Of a DNA stretch of 64,000 nt, positions 24,245 to 35,690 are shown in pieces (the stretch's first letter is position 1; the number at the start of each line of letters is the position of its first letter). The notes beneath the pieces were generated by a model. That model saw only the letters and a program-made list of their open reading frames with translations, was not told the DNA's origin and made no database searches. The position numbers and the translations under genes were made by a program. The stretch is from Portulaca oleracea (Eukaryota > Streptophyta > Magnoliopsida > Caryophyllales > Portulacaceae): contig CM055879.1 in NCBI GenBank assembly GCA_029582165.1, positions 40,553,713 through 40,617,712 of the forward strand, read 5' to 3'.

Positions 24245-24904
24245 CTTCCACCACAACATGTACATCAAATGAATAGAATGTGAAGCATATCATTAATCAT
24301 CTACGTAGGCATGCAAAGAAAAACTGGATGTCAAGGGGGGAAGAAAGGAAGAAGGCACGTATTGTATGTATAGTCAAAGTCAACCGAATCAAATGACCCT
24401 ACAAGATATTCATATTATCATGATGAGATCAAACTTTTATAAAAGCAAATCAGTGTCAGAAGATTATAAATCAAACTTTCTTTTTTTATTTTGAAAAAAA
24501 AATGTATCTGCCCCATATATATTCCAACATGTGACATGACAGATGAGCCTTAAATATTTATAGTCATGCCTAGCTTTTTCCTTAAATTCCAGATCACTTT
24601 GTCTTGGTATTACGTGGATTGCACCAATTTTAGCTCTTTTACACGCTCTCTCTACGATTCTACAAAGACATTATCTTCAAACATTTTTGGGTGTATAATT
24701 TTTCTGGCCGTAATAGCCTAAGCATATTCCCTATCAACACCAAAGTAGTGATTAGTGAAAGTACAGCATTTTGACAATAATCTTTTTTAAGTAGTGAACA
24801 TATCATCTTCGACAATCACTAAAATACTACACTTTATATGTGCATAGTATAAAAGTAGTGAAGTTATGCACCCCAAATGTATAATTTGATGCATATATAT
24901 GCGT
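24245..24904. other. Intergenic, no gene recognised
   Basis: AT-rich sequence between the hAT element and the solo LTR. Confidence 0.5.
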
Positions 24905-24909
24905 GAGAT

Positions 24910-25790
24910 TGTTGGAGCCCAAGAGGGGGTGAAGTTCACAATTAAGATCTACACACTAGGTAAGGATATTAGAGCAAACTTCCTTAGTTTCAAGCCAAGG
25001 ATCAAAACACAGTGTAACTGAAATAACTCATTAGATTTATAACAATCAAAGAACAAGTTACACTTACAAAACAAAACAAGAAGTAATACCAAGGCGATTC
25101 TAATAGGATCACCACCAAGACCGAATGTCCTTGAGTCATTTCTGAGATAAGGATCGTCGTAGGAAAAACCCTAGCGGCGATTTGGAACACGATGGATTAC
25201 ATTGAAGCACAAACACACACAACCTTAGTCCGTCAAGGCTCTACTACACACCATTTCTCCACCACATGTGGACACAACGAATGCTCACCAAGGTCATTGG
25301 CTATACCTTCACCAGAGGTCCGTTACTGGCTACCTTCACCACCGAACCATTGGTTACACACTCGGAGAAATCCCACCGGATTTCTTACTCCGCGATTACT
25401 TCCGTGGAATCGCCTATCTTCTCAATTTTTCTATCGTCCTTTTTATAGATGTCTTTGGATGCTTGGACTTGAATCCTTCCAACGGTAACTTGCTTTATGT
25501 GTTGATTTCTTCCCTTTTGTTGCTGCAATAATCATGATTGATTTCCCTTGATTTGTTTCCTTTTTAGATCTACAAGAATCATGCCCATAATAAGAATATA
25601 TAATATATAATCAAAATATATATATTATCTACACATAATCTGAGTATACAATCAGAAGATATATTATACTCAGAATATATAATCAGATTATATAATATAA
25701 GAAAACTTCCATTTTCCGGATTTTCACTTTCATCAAAACCGAAGGTCCTTTGCGGATGCGCGGTGAAAGACCTTGACCCTGTATTCAACA
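24910..25790. mobile_element. Solo LTR, family unassigned
   Basis: An 881-bp unit starting TGTTGGAGCCC and ending TATTCAACA, with a perfect 5-bp duplication GAGAT (24905-24909 and 25791-25795). There is an AGAGGGGGTGAA word just inside the left end, shared with the LTR at 27089. No internal domain or partner LTR. The orientation and superfamily (copia or gypsy) are unknown to me. Confidence 0.8.
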
Positions 25791-25923
25791 GAGATTATTG
25801 TCTAACATAAGTTGATTCCAAATGCATTGGATGTAACGTGTGGCTAAGAAGTTTGCCTAAATTTGTTGGTTTGAATAAGAAGGTAAAGTTTGTAAAGTAT
25901 TATATTTGTAAGTCAAACTACTA

Positions 25924-26070
25924 CTCCCTCTGTTCCATGTTAATTAATTGTCGTCTTTGAAAATCGTGTAGTCAAATTTTAAAAAATTTGACTATAAATT
26001 TCTCAATCAAAGAGTGATATTGAAGACTGTGAAAGTCAAAATTATCACAATTAATATGGAATGGAGGGAG
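25924..26070. mobile_element. Stowaway-type MITE
   Basis: A 147-bp element, CTCCCTCTGTTCCATGTTAA at the left and its complement (TTAATATGGAATGGAGGGAG) at the right, with TA on both sides. Confidence 0.85.
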
Positions 26071-26192
26071 TAACATACTAACTCTTTTATGTATGGTCGT
26101 AAATGACATGAAATGTGACCGCTTTTATTTATATGATGTTTCGTGTTAATAATGACCTGAATTGTTTTGTCTAGAAAACATATTTCAATTAT

Positions 26193-26350
26193 CCCTACAA
26201 GAAAAACTCACTTGTGCCATAAAATTAATAGTGATCAATATATAAATTTCCCATGGCCAATGTCGCTGGCCATGAATTTTTTTTCATGATCTTCCATGGC
26301 GTAAAAGGTGGTCACGTCTAACGCAATAGCCACATCAATTCAACCACTGT
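26193..26350. mobile_element. CACTA-type terminus fragment
   Basis: CCCTACAAGAAAAACTCACT followed by TGTGCCA and many ATGGCCA/GGTCACG words resembles the left end of the CACTA element at 20651. No matching right end found, so it is probably truncated. Confidence 0.45.
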
Positions 26351-27083
26351 TCGATACCTAAATCGTTACCTGTTACATAGACCGCTAGATCCGTATCCAC
26401 CATCTAAGTCGTTAACTTTTTTGAACAGGACCGTATTAGACAAAAGTTGTATCTTACTAAATGAAATTTCCCTTTGAAATGTGTGGGTTTATTTCCAAAT
26501 TGGAACACCAACATCAAGATACCAGCAGCTAGAAGATAAAACTATTGAACCTTTAGTGATGAAAATGAATGGATAAGATTACACCATTTAGAGTGAATTA
26601 ATTGGGCAGCATATATCCATCAAAAAGATAAACAAGCAAAATTAGAGGATAATTTATGACTGGGCCATTTATGAAGACATAGACATAAGCATAAATAAGC
26701 ACAACAGGGTCAAAAAGGGTTGGACTGTTGAGAAGCATCCAATAAGATTTCATGCTCATGCAAGTGTCAACTAATTAAATCATAATCCTTATTAGCTTTC
26801 ATTATCCCTAAAGAAAACAAACAGCTGGAGAGATAAAAGTAAAACAAAATGGGAAAAAGGTGTATGTATAGTTTTCTAACAGATTTTATCGTGTTTCATG
26901 TCCTCTGTCGTGTAAAGTCTCGTTTGGATAATCTTCTCTCACACTTTATTTTTCTGCTTCCCTTCAACAGTATTTCATTCAAACGCCCAATTGGACTTGA
27001 GTTATATTGATAACCACCCTTTTATCCATTTTAATTTGAATATTATTGTAAATTACTCTCATTTGACATCAAAGAGCTTATTT
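26351..27083. other. Intergenic, no gene recognised
   Basis: AT-rich sequence up to the target duplication of the next solo LTR. Confidence 0.5.
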
Positions 27084-27088
27084 ATGAA

Positions 27089-29265
27089 TGAAAGAACCCT
27101 AGAGGGGGGTGAATAGGGTTATGAAAGTTTTTGCACAAATAATCACTTGTAAAGGACGTTAGGTTCTTAATCTAACTAGATTAAGATTCAATATAATGCA
27201 GGAAAAAGATAAAGGACAATAAGCGTATACTGAACAACTTCCTTTATTATATTGAAACAGAATGAAGTAATACAACCTGAGATGAATGTCCTTAGGTTGT
27301 ACACAGAACTGAGCGCCTTTGTAGACACCGAAAAATCGGCCGATGACCTTTTTTTTCGCGGCGCTACTTAAAAGTGATTGGGAGCCGACTAGGATTGCTT
27401 AACCTTAAATAAGGTTGGACTTTCAAGAATAAATTTGAGTTAACAGATTTAGCGCTCGAGGTTTACCTTTTAAAGAAAGAAGATTGAAAGAAACGAAAAA
27501 AAAAAAAAGAAAAAGAAACAGGGAACCCGTCTGAGTTAAGAACCTAGACGGGTTCGCCGCAAAACCCTACGAAAAGGAAACAAAAAAAGTAAAAAGAAGC
27601 AAGGAAAAGAAGCAGAACCTGCAGGTTCCTAAGGAACAATGGGTTCCTTTGGTGTTAATCACAAATTGGGCCGTAAAAAAAAAGACGTAGAAAGAAAAAA
27701 AAAGAAAACCAAAATACAAAAAAAAAAAAAAGAGTCGCCAGTTGAATTTTAGGATAAAAACAACAAACCATAAAATATAGACTCCAGCCTGCGAATCCAG
27801 AGATGGATTCGGGGGTAAGGTTACGAATTTGATAATTAAAATCACCAAACCCGCCTATTCAACGAATAGACTCTACTAGAATTAAATTAAAGCGAAAGAT
27901 TTGAAAAAAGGGGGGAGGAATTGAATAAATTTCATAGATTTATCATTAATGTCATGCAAATAATAAAAAGAGCAAAAAACGATAAATAACTACATCTTTA
28001 CAACAACTATGCTAACCTTTGATGAAGTAGCATGCAAGGGGGAGAGAAGAGAGAGAATATACTAGTGTCAATACTCCTAGTATATTCTGGTGTATTCTGG
28101 TGTCTTTTTTCTCTGTCCCTTTGGAAGGGAAAGAAGGGTTTAATTTATAGTGGAATGGGGGAGGCAAGGGGGTGCGTTTTAGGGTTCGGCATAGCCGCTT
28201 AATACTCGGCCAGAACCCAGGCGGGTTCTGCCGAGTGAGCCGAGCTTTGGCCAAGAACCCAGCAGGTTCTCGATGGTGAGCCAGGCTCAGGCCCAAGGAA
28301 CCCAGACGGGTTCCTGTCTGGCTTAAACAGGCTTTTCGGCCTTTACAGAACTCAGCCGGTTTGCTTTGTGATTACTGGGCTGTTTTGCTTGTTCTCGGGT
28401 TAGGAACGAGATGGGCTTGCATGCTACTAAATTAATCGGCCAGCTTATTTTCTAAAACTAGTACTAAAATATTGATACAAAATTCAGCGTCTACAGCCTT
28501 GCAGAGGACGCTTCTTATTTTATGAATAACAACACACACCAAATTCACCCTTTGGTGTTTACTCTCAATCGATCCTAAGTCCGTCTAGGAATCGATTTCA
28601 CAAGCATCAATCAACCCTAAATCCGTTCAGGATTGATTACACTCAACTTCTCACAATCACCAAATCTCGCTCAAAATAGAAAACGCTATTTCTATTTCGA
28701 ACACCCGATTTCTTCCATGGAATCGTTGATTTCTTTCATCTTCCAAGTCTTCTATTTATGTTGCTGGTTGGGTGTACTAAGCCGTTGGAGAATTGTCCAA
28801 GATTGGATGCTTTTCTTCCTTCCATTCTTGATAGTTTCCTTAGATGGCGCCTTCCATATTTGATGCAGATTCTGGAAATCATATCTTCATGCAAGATTTT
28901 CCTAAAATAAGAAGGTAGCAATTAGTTAATCTAATTAGGAGAGGAATAAAATCCAAATCTTCCCAGAGTATATTCTATAAAACTTCCCTGTTTGTTTTTG
29001 CTCAAAACGTATTCCTTGTTGTTTGTAATCTTCGTTCTTCTGTCTTGCTGAATGTCCTTGTTGCTGGCAAGGCAAAATTCCTTGATCCTGCATAGGCCAA
29101 TGTCCTTTGCACAGAGGAGGATTCTACAATCATAGAATAAGATGTGAATCTTTCCATGCGCATCATATATTTTCTAGCTATTCGAATTTTGGCTTTCATT
29201 CAAAACTGATTCAGATCCAAGGTCCTTGAGCCTGAGTTTATCAACATCGTTGAGGGGTTCTAACA
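27089..29265. mobile_element. Solo LTR split by a nested Tat-type LTR
   Basis: Begins TGAAAGAACCCTAGAGGGGG and ends GGGGTTCTAACA, with a perfect 5-bp duplication ATGAA (27084-27088 and 29266-29270). Removing the nested LTR and its duplicated GCCTT leaves about 996 bp. Short inverted AGAACCC/GGGTTCT termini fit an LTR. The left GGGGGGTGAATAG word links it loosely to the LTR at 24910. Its right part is repeated at 51628-52397. Confidence 0.75.
27320..28495 (-). mobile_element. Solo LTR of the Tat-type retrotransposon (copy A)
   Basis: An 1176-bp unit bounded by TGTAGACACC and GCGTCTACA, with a perfect 5-bp duplication GCCTT (27315-27319 and 28496-28500). It matches the complete LTR at 50482-51627 over nearly its whole length. 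It differs mainly at about 27612-27650 and 28165-28330, where the number and sequence of GAACCC/GGGTTC palindromes change. There is no internal element sequence beside it, so it is a solo LTR in the same target site that the duplicated flank records. Confidence 0.9.
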
Positions 29266-32200
29266 ATGAATAATATACTTATTGGTGCAGTCATACAAAT
29301 TACTTGACAATAGACCACTGACGGATCCCGGGCATGAGTAAGGGTGGCACGGCCACTAGTAACACAAAAAAATTACTAATTTAGTGTAATTTGTGATAAA
29401 AATTATGAATTTTATGTATATTATATGAATATAATTAATAGTGTATTGGTCACTTCTAATTAGAAGATCTAAATTTGCCACTGCGATTGACGTAGATATT
29501 GTCAAATTATTTTCTGATTACTAGTCGCCGGCTGCGGGATTGGTGGGCTGGCGTGTTTGCTCTGGCAGTAATGGTTTCCATGGAGAAGGAGCTGGCATGG
29601 ATTGAAAGAGATTGAAGATGGGTAGAAGAAGGGGGGTGGAGAGAGAAAATGATGGGATGCTGAGGTGGATAAGTCAAATGCTGATTAGGCATATAACACA
29701 AGTCATCAACAAGACTCCTCCGCCTGCCATGTCACTCGCCACTGAGTTACTCAATTTTTGACTCGGTGACGTGCTACTAAAAACGACAATGTGAAAAGAT
29801 CAGATTATTAAGAATCAAATCTAAAGTTCAAATTTCTATTTTGGGCCAAAGCTCAGATTATTTAAATCTAATTTCCCTTGTAATAAAAGTGGAAAACTAT
29901 AAAAACATTATCAAATTATACAAAGATTAAACGTTGAATATGAGTCCCAAATTCGTTAACTCAAGAATTAATGGCAGCGACGTACGGTGATCAATTGACT
30001 CAAATGATCACTTAATAATAATAGTAGTAATTAATAAAAGGAAAAGAAAGGAGTGCCGACAAGTAGATTTGATCCTGTAAGTGTAAAGTTAGGGTTGCTG
30101 ACAAATGGCAGGCCACCCTGCATGGCCCTGACAAATAACTGTCTACGTAAAGCTTACTGTGCCATGCACGTACTCATCACTTTCCTCTATTTTCATTAGG
30201 GCATACAAACATGGCATCCATATCAATACACTTTGACATGCTATGCTTACCTTCTCTGCCGTGTAACGCACCACTCTTCATACACTTTAACTGCTTTTCT
30301 TCATCTCATCTTTTACCCTTTTTTTTATGTTTCAAACCGGGTAAATTTATTATGAACTTATTTATTTAGTGAACAACTATCTCAGAAATAATCACTAACA
30401 AGTTTAACAAATGGTAAAAAGTAAATATCAAATTGTTTATTATAAGCATGATTAGGCTATCAGGAATGGTGCTCAAAAACACCAAGAATAGAGAAGAGAA
30501 TGAAAAAAATTATATAAAAAAAGGTATACCTAAGTATGTTGCAGTATATTTGGACCATTCTTGAAATACGGGAGAGAGAAAAAAAATGGGGAAGAGAGAG
30601 ATAGAGAGACTAAGAGAGAGAAAGATATTAAATAAAATTTATTTTATTTTATCTTTTCTTTTTTATACTATTTTAATAATTATATATTACTCATTCCTCG
30701 CTCCATTCCTCAACTCATTTTTCACCATTAACAATACACATTCTCCACTACAAATTAAAATAATACTAAATTTATTATTTATATACTTAGTGTCATTCAT
30801 TTTGAAGAATGTCATTGTGGATAGTGTTATTAACTCGACAATTTTCACTGATGGAAAATATTTTACTCATGTGGAAATTGAATATCAATGAAAAGCATTA
30901 AAAAAAATGAAATAATTACCACTTGAGTATCAGGAGTTTCATTATGCCTTCTTTTTCCATTGGCTTACCTCACCTCTCGTTATCCTTAGCTAAAGTCTCA
31001 CATCATCAACGTCATTGTTAGTCATTTGCCTCTTTTAAGGAAAAAGTATCGAATATTCCACAAGAAATATTGGCAATGCATGTTGGATTTTTCCCTGTAT
31101 ATGCTTTAGATGCTAACTAGTATTTCATTTTCAAGAATATTAGAGAAAAAAAAAATATGTAGTATTAGTTCTCTAGTCATTTACAAGCCCCACATAGAAA
31201 TCAGAGGATCTTGATTTATAAAATTGAATTTATATTAATTTGCCTGATATGTATATGATTATTGACATTTATAGATACTAGTATGCCTAACCTGTACATG
31301 ATCCGATAATAAATGATTCAATTTTAATATTCAAATGTCAAATAAAAACTTCATACATATATAACATGAACAGTAATGTTAATTCTAATTAATTCAATTA
31401 ATATATTTTTTTTACTTATTAAAAAATATGATAAATATTCAAATCATATTAGTTCAACAGTATGAATTATATATTTATTTGAATTTATCTCTATCATAAT
31501 ATCATGTGAACACAACTCTACCACAAATAGTATTATTGATTTAACAACTACTTGTTTATGATCTACAATGAAATTAGTATATGGTAAAATGACTAAAACA
31601 TAGTTATATGGTTTAGACCCGACCTGTTCTTTTCTGCGATGGGTAAAGTGTGGTAATGTTATGGTATGGTAAATGTGAATAGTGTGATATGATGTGATAT
31701 AATGTGGTAAATTATGGTTGTTGTGATAAAATGTGTTATGGTATGGTAATATGTAATGGTTTGCGTTGTAGTACGAAACCACACAAAATAATGAACCTTA
31801 ATTTTATCTACAAAAAATGTGTGGGATTAACAAACTACAAATTGAATAGGCAAATGAGTATCTAAAATCTCTAATATGATATATTTTGGTAGATAAAAAC
31901 TGTAATTAATACAAAATAAAAAGATGTAATAGTAAAATAGTATGATAAGTTTACGAAAGCGTTAGTTTTTTTTGATCTGAGGAACGGATCAGGCGACTTC
32001 AATTTCGAGGTGGATCCGCTAAATTTTCGATTTTCTATGTTCGGTTAATTTTTGGTTTCGGGTCAAAAAAACCATGTTTAGAACTCATGATTTTCAGCCA
32101 GTTTTGGATTGGGTCAATTTTTGTGGAGCTCTATATGCGTACTCTCCGCAAAGCGCTGGTTCCCAAAAAGCCTCTTATCCGATCGATAGTTTTGATGGAT

Positions 32201-32474
32201 GCCTCGTTTGTATGGGTAAATCTTGGTTTGGGCCAACTGCCAACTACCGAGTATCCGTGTTTATGTCTGTAAGACAGGCCCAACATTATAGAAAGGTCTG
32301 GATCGAACGGCCCAATTCACTTTTCGAGCCTAGCCTAGGCCACCGTAATGGGCTTCTATGTAGTATTGAGTTTTTGACTATGAGATGCCCATAAATCCAA
32401 TTGACCATGAGGTTCCTCATGTAAGGTTTTAAATTGCACAGAAAATAGAGGATCTAACTCGCTCAATTTAATGT
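28496..32474. repeat. Duplicated flank, copy A
   Basis: Matches 51628-55595. From 28496 to about 30190 the offset is a constant 23,132 bp and I saw no mismatch in the lines compared. Beyond that, small indels and substitutions appear, reaching several percent around 31100-31450. It contains the right part of the split solo LTR and then AT-rich non-coding sequence. The short frames here are identical between copies only because the DNA is, and show no domain. Confidence 0.9.
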
Positions 32475-32503
32475 CCATAAATCCAATTGACCATGAGGTT
32501 CCT
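32475..32503. other. Duplication junction with templated insert
   Basis: A 29-bp segment identical to 32389-32417 joins the end of flank copy A to the middle of the Tat LTR. The left switch shares CCA and the right switch shares GGTTCCT with the sequence it continues into. Confidence 0.85.
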
Positions 32504-32683
32504 GTCTGGCTTAAACAGGCTTTTCGGCCTTTACAGAACTCAGCCGGTTTGCTTTGTGATTACTGGGCTGTTTTGCTTGTTCTCGGGTTAGGAACGAGAT
32601 GGGCTTGCATGCTACTAAATTAATCGGCCAGCTTATTTTCTAAAACTAGTACTAAAATATTGATACAAAATTCAGCGTCTACA
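32497..32683 (-). mobile_element. Truncated 3' LTR of the Tat element
   Basis: Matches the last 187 bp (plus-strand sense) of the LTRs at 27320 and 50482 and ends GCGTCTACA. The rest of this LTR is missing because of the duplication junction. In element orientation this is the start of U3. Confidence 0.92.
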
Positions 32684-32702
32684 GATAGCCCCCACTTTGA
32701 TC
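32684..32702 (-). other. Polypurine tract
   Basis: On the minus strand, GATCAAAGTGGGGGCTATC directly abuts the 3' LTR start TGTAGACGC. It would prime plus-strand DNA synthesis. Confidence 0.8.
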
Positions 32703-32829
32703 GAGTTTGAGTAAAACGATGATCAAAGTAGTCTTGATGATCTTGGATATGAATCAGAAGTCTGTTCTGAAGCTGGTTGACGCTTGGAAGCTGGGTCCTG
32801 CGTCGATGTCGATATGACGTTCATTGCAT

Positions 32830-33915
32830 TGTGAAGGCCCGATGATGGCCCTTGTCGCATTGTGAAGGCCCGACAATGGCCTTCGTCGCATTGTGAAGGC
32901 CCGACGATGGCCGCTGTTGACGCTTGGAAGTTGGGTCCTGCGCCGATGTAGATGTGCTGTTCATCGCATTGTGAAGGCCCGATGATGGCCCTTGTCGCAC
33001 TGTGAAGGCCCGACAATGGCCCTTGTCGCATTGTGAAGGCCCGACGATGGCCGCTGAAGTGCATTAGTCCGGCGACGGCTGATGTCATGTATTGTTAGGG
33101 CCCGATGACGGCCGCTGTTGATGAAGTGTCGCGTATTAGCCCGGCGACGGCTGATGTCATGTATTGTTAAGGCCCGATGACGGCCGCTGAAAAGTGTGTC
33201 CTCGTATTGTGAGGGCCCGATGGTGGCCGCTGTTGATGAAGTGTCGCGTATTAGCCCGGCGACGGCTGATGTCATGTATTGTTAAGGCCCGATGACGGCC
33301 GCTGAAAAGTGTGTCCTCGTATTGTGAGGGCCCGATGGTGGCCGCTGTCATCGCATTGTGAGGGCCCGATGATGGCCGCTGTCATCGCATTGTGAGGGCC
33401 CGATGATGGCCGCTGTCATCGCATTGTGAGGGCCCGATGATGGCCGCTGTCATCGCATTGTGAGAGCCCGATGATGGCCGCTGAAAAAGTGTATCCTCGT
33501 ATTGTGAGGGCCCGATGGTGGCCGCTGTCATCGCATTGTGAGGGCCTGATGATGGCCGCTGTCATCGCATTGTGAGGGCCCGACGATGGCCGCTGAAAAG
33601 TGTATCCTCGTATTGTGAGGGCCCGATGGTGGCCGCTGTCATCGCATTGTGAGGGCCCGATGGTGGCCGCTGTCATCGTATTGTGAGGGCCCGATGGTGG
33701 CCGCTGTCATCGCATTGTGAGGGCCCGATGATGGTCGTTGTCATCGCATTGTGAGGGCCCGATGGTGGCCGCTGTCATCGCATTGTGAGGGCCCGATGAT
33801 GGCCGCTGTCATCGCATTGTGAGGGCCCGATGATGGCCGCTGTCATCGCATTGTGAGGGCCCGATGATGGCCGCCGTCATCGCATTGTGAGGGCCCGATG
33901 ATGGCCGCTGAAAAA
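32830..33915. repeat. 34-bp tandem repeat array inside the retrotransposon
   Basis: The core unit is TCATCGCATTGTGAGGGCCC followed by GATGATGGCCGCTG (34 bp). It is nearly perfect over 33340-33900, with longer variants carrying AAAAGTGTGTCCTCG or TTGATGAAGTGTCGCGTATT inserts, and older diverged units at 32830-33060. Each unit contains the palindrome GGGCCC and the partial palindrome GGCC. Long open frames through it are a by-product of the unit sequence. Confidence 0.93.
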
Positions 33916-34129
33916 GTGTAACCGCCTGACGATGTACCTCGTGTATTGTCCTACAAAACAGAGGAGGAGGGCATTAGTTTATATGAAAATCAGAACGAGT
34001 TAGAGAATTTACCCGTCAATCGTGCTTTAACTCTCGGAAGTGGGCTGAAATTTGTCAGTGCTTTGAGCTTGAACTAGAGCACGAACTTGGGCTCGTTTTG
34101 GCTTTTGATTACAAGATTGGGTTGCTGCA

Positions 34130-35690
34130 ACAACCCGTCCAAGTTCGAGTGGACTGGTGAGTGCTAGGAACCCGTCCCAGTTCAAATTGGGCTGGTTCTG
34201 TCTGCATTCTTTCCAGAACTGGGCTCGAGAGAACCCGTCTGCGTTTTTTGCGTGCGTTGGGCCAGCAAAATGGAACCCGTCCAAGTTCGGGCTGCAAATG
34301 ATTCCTGGGCCAGATGCATTTGGACCATCTGACTTCGAAGCAAATAAGGCCAAGATCTGGGCCGGCTTCTTCTTGGGGAATCTGAGTTCGAAGCACATAA
34401 GGCCAGCAACTGGGCCGGCTTCCTGAGAACTGGGCCGGCTTCCTCTTCCTTTTTTTTTTTCTTTTTCTTTTGGCCAATGCATGGATAGACTTTTGGATAG
34501 ATTTCCGGCCAATGCATGCTCTCCATTATCCGGATGCTAAGGACCCGCCGCTTGGCCACTTGTGTGGTGGGTGTGCATCCAATTTCCCTATAAAAGGGGG
34601 CATCCTCTTCCTCTTAAACTCACACTTCAAGCTCTCTTTACTCTCATTCCATTGCTTCTCTCTCTTCCTTGCTCAAAACCACTTATTTTCTAGTTAGGGA
34701 ATAATGGTTAGGAAAACTAGAAATCCGCCTGCTCAACCCTACGCGTGACCGGGCACATGAGATGTCTTCCCGGCGAGCATGGACTCCCCGGCCCGGTTGG
34801 GAACCGTCGGAATTGGTGCCCGAACCATGGAATCATGTATGGCACAAGCATTCACATGTCCGGGTAATGTCTCCTTCTTGACTTTGCTCTTTAATTGTAG
34901 CATAAATTTGCAAGTAGAAATGTTTAAATTCTAACTTGTTGATTTAGCTAATATTGTTGAAGTAATTTATGTCAATTATCGTGAATGATAAGCCGATCCT
35001 ACCTTAAGTTGGCCCCGAAAAAACGAGCCCGGAATTTTTGCAGAACTTGTTTGAGCTGGGTTGATGCGGCCCAGCCTACGGCAGCAACCCGTCCCAGTTC
35101 CCTTTTTTTTTTTTTTTTTTTGACTGAGTTGGGCTGAAAGAAAAAGGCCGCTACAAGAACCCGTCCCAGTTCCCTCTTTTTCTTTTTTTGTCTGAGTTGG
35201 ACCGAAAAGGCGAACCCGTCTGAGTTTCTCCTGGAAGTGAGCCCACCTGTCTTGGCCCATTGTTGGAGTGGCCCAACCCTCTGTCGTGCTAGGAACCCGT
35301 CTCGGTTCAAAAACAAGGTCCATCTTTAGTCGGGCCGAAAAAGCGAGGCCCAAGCCCAGAACCCGGCTGCGTTACTTAGTTGGGCCGAAACAAACGTGGC
35401 CCAACTTTCTTTCCTTGGGCCTGAAAACAGCGACAAAAATGAGGCCCAGTTTTAGTTGGGCCAAAAATAACGAGGCCCAACCCAGCCCCCTTGTATAATA
35501 AACCCGGCTGCGTTTCTTAGGTATGGGCCCAAAAGCAACAAGGCCTACTTTTTTTTTTACTCGGCTGATGCGGCCCATGGCCGCGGCGTAAGAACCCGTC
35601 TGGGTTCTTCTGAACGGCCCGGCCCGCCCCTTTTGAGTTGGGCTGATGCGGCCCAAAGTTCGGCGCCAGATCCCGTCTTGGATCTAAATG
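34130..35690 (+). repeat. Cluster of GAACCC-GTCT-GGGTTC type palindromes
   Basis: At least a dozen copies of an AACCCGTC... stem-loop word occur here (for example near 34132, 34170, 34231, 34273, 35086, 35158, 35213, 35293, 35358, 35502, 35590, 35671). The copy at 35590-35609 is a perfect 8-bp-arm hairpin (AAGAACCC, loop GTCT, GGGTTCTT). The left group lies upstream of the TATA box of the antisense PMD gene; the right group lies within its first intron. Confidence 0.8.
34589..34596 (+). promoter_or_regulatory. TATA box of the antisense PMD gene
   Basis: TATAAAAG preceded by CCAAT (34579-34583) and followed by a CT-rich leader typical of plant genes. The first coding ATG proposed for the PMD frame is 170 bp downstream. 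A short upstream frame starts at 34704 and ends after 14 codons. Confidence 0.65.

Noticed and set aside
30586..30891. 101-codon frame, also present at 53691-54017
   Set aside because: Duplicated only because the flank is; low complexity (Ile/Leu/Asn/Tyr-rich), and the N terminus differs through indels between copies.
32723..33676. Minus-strand open frames of 64-121 codons with repeated RAFTMRQGP / HHRALTIRG-like peptides
   Set aside because: They are translations of the 34-bp tandem array; unit drift, not codon use, keeps them open in patches.
33340..33900. Regular repeats resembling a CRISPR array
   Set aside because: Units are contiguous with no unique spacers, and the genome is a plant.
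34130..35690. GAACCC/GGGTTC hairpins as transcription terminators
   Set aside because: Intrinsic terminators of that type are bacterial; this is plant nuclear DNA and the hairpins sit upstream of promoters and in introns.
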